From positions 2,666,001 through 2,730,000 of the forward strand of contig NZ_CP012678.1 in assembly GCF_001298525.1 (NCBI RefSeq): a stretch of 64,000 nucleotides of DNA. Direction: 5' to 3'. Position numbers and translations under genes: made by a program. This stretch comes from Psychrobacter urativorans (GTDB lineage Bacteria; Pseudomonadota; Gammaproteobacteria; Pseudomonadales; Moraxellaceae). Below, piece after piece: positions 60,744 through 64,000 of the stretch; the first letter of the stretch is position 1, and the number at the start of each line of letters is the position of its first letter. Under the pieces are notes generated by a model, which had not been told where the DNA came from, ran no database searches, and was given only the letters and a program-made list of their open reading frames with translations.

Positions 60744-61529
60744 ATGAATGATAATAATTCTGCCGCCAATTTAGCCACTTCGCTGTTTGACGCCTATACC
60801 AAAGGCGCAATCACACCACTGCGTGACCAAGTTGATGCTACCGATATCTCTTTGGCCTATCAGATTCAGCAAGAGAATCACCGCCGCTGGAGTGAGCAAG
60901 GTAGGGTAACCATTGGTCGCAAGATTGGCTTGACGTCAACCGCTGTGCAGGCACAATTGGGTGTAGATCAACCTGACTATGGCATGGTCTATGCGGATAC
61001 TTGCTATTGCTCAGGGGCACAAATATCTGTCAGTCAGTTTTTGCAGCCCAAAATTGAAGCCGAAATTGCCTTTGTACTTAAGTCTGACTTAGATGCTGAT
61101 AATTTGACGATTATCGATGTCATCAACGCCGTTGATTATGCCGTTGCCGCTTTAGAGATTGTCGATAGCCGTGTGGCGAATTGGGATATTAGCCTGTTTG
61201 ACACCATTGCTGACAATGCTTCTTATGGCGGAATTATCGTGGGAACCACTCCCGTACCGCTCAGCCAACTGGATTTAGAAAACTGCAAAATGCAGTTAGC
61301 AAATGGTGATGCAGTCGTTTCTGAAGGTGAAGGTCGAGCGTGTTTAGGCAACCCTTTATTAGCGACACTTTGGTTGGCTAATATGATGATTGAAAATGGT
61401 CAGCCGCTCAAAGCGGGTGATGTGGTGCTATCTGGTGCTCTAGGTCCAATGATAGCTGTCAAATCAGGGGATCGCTTTACTGCCAGCATAGATGGTCTGA
61501 ATAGTGTGTCAGTAAGTTTCATCGATTAA
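60744..61529 (+). CDS. 2-Hydroxypenta-2,4-dienoate (2-oxopent-4-enoate) hydratase
   Basis: A 261-residue member of the fumarylacetoacetate-hydrolase-like MhpD/BphE family. Metal ligands lie in KIEAEIAF and ALEIVDSR, with GRKIGLTS near the N-terminus. It hydrates the dienoate left by the hydrolase to 4-hydroxy-2-oxovalerate. It sits 36 nt after the dioxygenase gene in the pathway order. The final stretch ([13 protein letters not shown]) is also family-typical. Confidence 0.9.
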   Translation: MNDNNSAANLATSLFDAYTKGAITPLRDQVDATDISLAYQIQQENHRRWSEQGRVTIGRKIGLTSTAVQAQLGVDQPDYGMVYADTCYCSGAQISVSQFLQPKIEAEIAFVLKSDLDADNLTIIDVINAVDYAVAALEIVDSRVANWDISLFDTIADNASYGGIIVGTTPVPLSQLDLENCKMQLANGDAVVSEGEGRACLGNPLLATLWLANMMIENGQPLKAGDVVLSGALGPMIAVKSGDRFTASIDGLNSVSVSFID

Positions 61530-61585
61530 TAAACCAAATAGCAAGCCGAATAAGCAGTTCACCTATCGAAAAGGATGTCAATAAT

Positions 61586-62527
61586 ATGTCAACGAAAGCG
61601 AAAGTCGCCATCATCGGTTCAGGAAATATTGGAACCGATCTGATGATTAAAATTCTAAGAACCTCTCAAGAGCTAGAGATCGTCGCCATGGTTGGTGTCG
61701 ATCCTGAATCTGATGGCTTAGCACGCGCCAAACGTATGGGCGTCGCAACCACTCATGAAGGTATCAATGGTTTAGTGGCTATGCCTGAGTGGGAGGACAT
61801 CGCGATTGTCTTCGATGCCACTTCTGCCTCTGCGCATGCCACCCATTCTAAGATCTGTAATGAAGCGGGCAAAGTCATTGTTGATTTGACCCCAGCTGCG
61901 ATTGGTCCGTTTATTGTCCCTGCGGTCAATGGCGAGTCCAATATTGATCAGCCTAATGTCAACATGGTGACGTGTGGTGGTCAAGCGACCATCCCTATTG
62001 TATATGCCGTATCGCGCGTTGCACCTGTGCACTATGCAGAAATCATCGCCTCTATCTCATCAAAATCTGCAGGACCCGGTACTCGTGCAAATATTGATGA
62101 GTTTACCGAAACCACCTCGCAAGCAATTGAGCAGGTAGGCGGTGCCAAAAAAGGCAAGGCGATTATTGTCCTAAACCCTGCCGAGCCACCGATGATTATG
62201 CGTGACACTGTACTGACCTTTTCTGAAGATGCTAACGAAGACGATATCGTAGCTAGTATCAATGAGATGGTAAAAGAAGTTCAAAGTTATGTACCAGGTT
62301 ATCGTTTAAAACAGACAGTACAGTTTGAGCGCTATACCGAGCAAAACCCATTGCATATACCAGATATCGGCACGCTAACTGGACTCAAAACCTCAGTATT
62401 CCTTGAAGTAGAAGGGGCGGCGCATTATCTGCCTTCGTATGCGGGCAATTTAGACATTATGACCTCAGCGGCACTGAAAACTGCTGAAAAAATTGTGGTA
62501 GCCAGACAAGCACAAGTAGGAGCATAA
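61586..62527 (+). CDS. Acetaldehyde dehydrogenase (acylating)
   Basis: A 313-residue enzyme of the MhpF/BphJ/DmpF family. The NAD fold is [13 protein letters not shown] (about 8-20), the catalytic cysteine is in [12 protein letters not shown] (about 130), and [12 protein letters not shown] is a family hallmark. It converts acetaldehyde with CoA and NAD to acetyl-CoA. The next gene encodes its partner aldolase. The two form a channelling complex, and the 3-nt spacing between them supports equal synthesis. Confidence 0.92.
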   Translation: MSTKAKVAIIGSGNIGTDLMIKILRTSQELEIVAMVGVDPESDGLARAKRMGVATTHEGINGLVAMPEWEDIAIVFDATSASAHATHSKICNEAGKVIVDLTPAAIGPFIVPAVNGESNIDQPNVNMVTCGGQATIPIVYAVSRVAPVHYAEIIASISSKSAGPGTRANIDEFTETTSQAIEQVGGAKKGKAIIVLNPAEPPMIMRDTVLTFSEDANEDDIVASINEMVKEVQSYVPGYRLKQTVQFERYTEQNPLHIPDIGTLTGLKTSVFLEVEGAAHYLPSYAGNLDIMTSAALKTAEKIVVARQAQVGA

Positions 62528-62530
62528 ATC

Positions 62531-63550
62531 ATGACTAATAAAAAACTATATATCCAAGACGTCACCCTTCGCGACGGTATGCATGCCATACGTCATCAGT
62601 ACGGTATTGACCATGTCCGTGATATCGCTAAAGCGCTTGAAGAAGCTGGTGTTGATGCCATTGAAGTTGCTCATGGCGATGGCCTAAGTGGCAGTAGTTT
62701 CAACTATGGCTTTGGGGCGCATACCGACTGGGAATGGTTAGAGGCGGTGGCTGATGTATTAGACAAAACCGTACTGACCACGCTATTGCTACCCGGTATC
62801 GGCTCTGTCAAAGATTTAAAGCGCGCTTATGATTTGGGTGTACGTTCAGTGCGTGTTGCGACGCATTGCACAGAAGCAGATGTCTCAAAACAGCATATCG
62901 AAACAGCGAAAGCGATGGGCATGGACACGATAGGCTTCTTGATGATGTCGCATATGGTGTCTCCCACCAAACTGGCCGAACAGGCGAAGATCATGGAGTC
63001 GTATGGCGCAGGTTGTGTCTATGTCGTAGACAGCGGCGGCGCGATGAATATGAATGATATTGCAGATCGCGTCAAGGCACTAAAAGATACTTTAAATGCT
63101 AGCACTGAGCTTGGTATTCACGCGCATCACAACCTAAGTCTAGGTGTCGCCAATAGCATTGTCGCGGTCGAAAATGGCGTAACTCGTGTCGATGCTTCCT
63201 TGACTGGTATGGGCGCTGGCGCTGGCAATGCACCGCTAGAAGTATTCATTGCCGCTATCAACCGTCTAGGATGGGAGCATAATTGCGACCTTTATAAATT
63301 GATGGACGCGGCTGAAGACTTGGTGCGACCACTACAAGACAGACCAGTTCGGGTTGATCGTGAGACACTGACACTTGGCTATGCCGGTGTTTACTCTAGC
63401 TTCTTACGTCATGCTGAGAAAGCAGCTAAGCAATACGATATTGACGTGCGAGAAATATTGGTTGAAGTGGGCAAGCGTAAGCTTATCGGCGGTCAAGAAG
63501 ACATGATCGTTGATGTGGCTCTGGACTTAATCAATAAAGTGAAGGGGTAG
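62531..63550 (+). CDS. 4-Hydroxy-2-oxovalerate aldolase
   Basis: A 339-residue HMG-CoA-lyase-like TIM-barrel aldolase (MhpE/BphI/DmpG). Key residues are [10 protein letters not shown] (RD near residue 14), EVAHGDGL, and HHNLSLG with the metal-binding histidine pair near 200. It splits 4-hydroxy-2-oxovalerate into pyruvate and acetaldehyde, which passes to the preceding dehydrogenase. It ends 5 bp before the last, incomplete gene. Confidence 0.92.
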   Translation: MTNKKLYIQDVTLRDGMHAIRHQYGIDHVRDIAKALEEAGVDAIEVAHGDGLSGSSFNYGFGAHTDWEWLEAVADVLDKTVLTTLLLPGIGSVKDLKRAYDLGVRSVRVATHCTEADVSKQHIETAKAMGMDTIGFLMMSHMVSPTKLAEQAKIMESYGAGCVYVVDSGGAMNMNDIADRVKALKDTLNASTELGIHAHHNLSLGVANSIVAVENGVTRVDASLTGMGAGAGNAPLEVFIAAINRLGWEHNCDLYKLMDAAEDLVRPLQDRPVRVDRETLTLGYAGVYSSFLRHAEKAAKQYDIDVREILVEVGKRKLIGGQEDMIVDVALDLINKVKG

Positions 63551-63555
63551 AGGAT

Positions 63556-64000
63556 ATGGCTAATAGAGATATCGTATCTACATTATACAATCAGATGCGG
63601 CTGCCAGTTATCGTGGCGCCGATGTTCCTGATATCGGGCCCTGATTTGGTTATCGCGTCAGCAAAAGCGGGAATAATAGGCTGTTTCCCAGCCCCTAACG
63701 CTCGCACAATTGATGTATTAGAAGAGTGGTTAGACAAAATCGAGTCCGAGCTTAAAGATACCGCGTATGAGGGTATGTGGGCGATGAATATGATTGTCCA
63801 TAAAAGCTACGACCGTTTTGAGGCCGAGTTAGCCTTGGTTGAGCGCTACAAACCTAAGTTTGTAGTGACCGCGCTTGGTAGTCCTAAACGCGTATTGGAT
63901 AGAGTTCATGCGTTTGGTGGCAAGGTTTTCGCCGATGTTATCAATGCAGAACAAGCTAAAAAAGCCGTCGAAGCAGGCGTTGATGGTCTAATTTTGGTCT
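63556..64000 (+). CDS. Nitronate monooxygenase-family flavoprotein (3' end beyond window)
   Basis: The first 148 residues of a TIM-barrel FMN protein: LPVIVAPMFLISGPDLVIAS, then AGIIGCFPAPN and WAMNMIVH, as in 2-nitropropane dioxygenase/FabK-like proteins. The frame runs off the window. AGAGG lies 3 nt upstream of the ATG, so it is in the same operon, although nitronate oxidation is not part of a standard meta pathway. It may be an enoyl-type reductase or a detoxification step specific to this substrate. Confidence 0.75.
   Translation, partial: MANRDIVSTLYNQMRLPVIVAPMFLISGPDLVIASAKAGIIGCFPAPNARTIDVLEEWLDKIESELKDTAYEGMWAMNMIVHKSYDRFEAELALVERYKPKFVVTALGSPKRVLDRVHAFGGKVFADVINAEQAKKAVEAGVDGLILV

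Noticed and set aside
1..64000. CRISPR array
   Set aside because: I found no series of regularly spaced direct repeats and no cas-like genes.
1..64000. Prophage
   Set aside because: There is a tyrosine integrase with phage-like regulators, but no capsid, portal, terminase or tail genes, so an integrative island fits better.

Overview
The window looks like a chromosomal segment of a Moraxellaceae gammaproteobacterium, most likely Psychrobacter. The evidence is moderate-to-low G+C, the SotB and ArfB sequences, and the metabolic genes; this is inference and no database search was run. It holds a chromosomal left edge, a defence island of roughly 40 kb, and two metabolic clusters on the right.

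Left edge (1-5742): the 3' part of a sotB-type sugar efflux transporter, the ribosome-rescue hydrolase arfB, and four uncharacterised minus-strand genes. One of these is a Sel1-repeat protein whose membrane anchor contains a 30-bp tandem duplication.

Defence island (about 5.7-45.5 kb): three translationally coupled plus-strand genes come first (6087-12268). They are a small protein and two very large tyrosine-recombinase-like proteins, resembling a Gamma-Mobile-Trio type mobilisation module. A five-gene plus-strand module follows (12603-22301). It contains DISARM-type DrmA and DrmB, but the usual DrmC nuclease and methyltransferase are replaced by a compact SF1 helicase, an unrecognised 539-residue protein and a NERD-nuclease/SF1 helicase. 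This is my best candidate for an undescribed system. After a decayed IS3-family remnant comes a minus-strand block (22853-33876): McrBC with an EVE-like domain inserted in the McrB ATPase, a DUF3293 protein, a GIY-YIG nuclease, an SF2 helicase and a large adenine-methyltransferase gene broken by one in-frame TAG. A 163-residue orphan and a complete type I Zorya operon (zorABCD) follow on the plus strand. The right end carries a frameshifted tyrosine integrase, an AlpA-like regulator, a divergent XRE regulator and tRNA-Gly(GCC). A 16-bp exact piece of that tRNA recurs at 5727-5742, where an N-terminally odd gene begins, so the two copies may mark the limits of the mobile segment.

Right side: a Tsx/OmpK-family porin is followed by a complete beta-hydroxyaspartate cycle operon (bhcABCD, minus strand). 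In that cycle glyoxylate and glycine are condensed and converted to iminosuccinate, then aspartate, which BhcA uses to aminate new glyoxylate; the net product is C4 oxaloacetate. A lone carbamate kinase follows. A 3'-half tRNA(CAU) with its own terminator (54649-54755) marks a second, older integration scar. A TesB-like thioesterase and a TetR regulator then precede an aromatic meta-cleavage operon: meta-cleavage hydrolase, Rieske ferredoxin, ferredoxin reductase, extradiol dioxygenase, hydratase, acylating acetaldehyde dehydrogenase, hydroxy-oxovalerate aldolase and the start of a nitronate-monooxygenase-like gene. The ring-hydroxylating oxygenase that the ferredoxin pair should serve is not in the window and may lie downstream.
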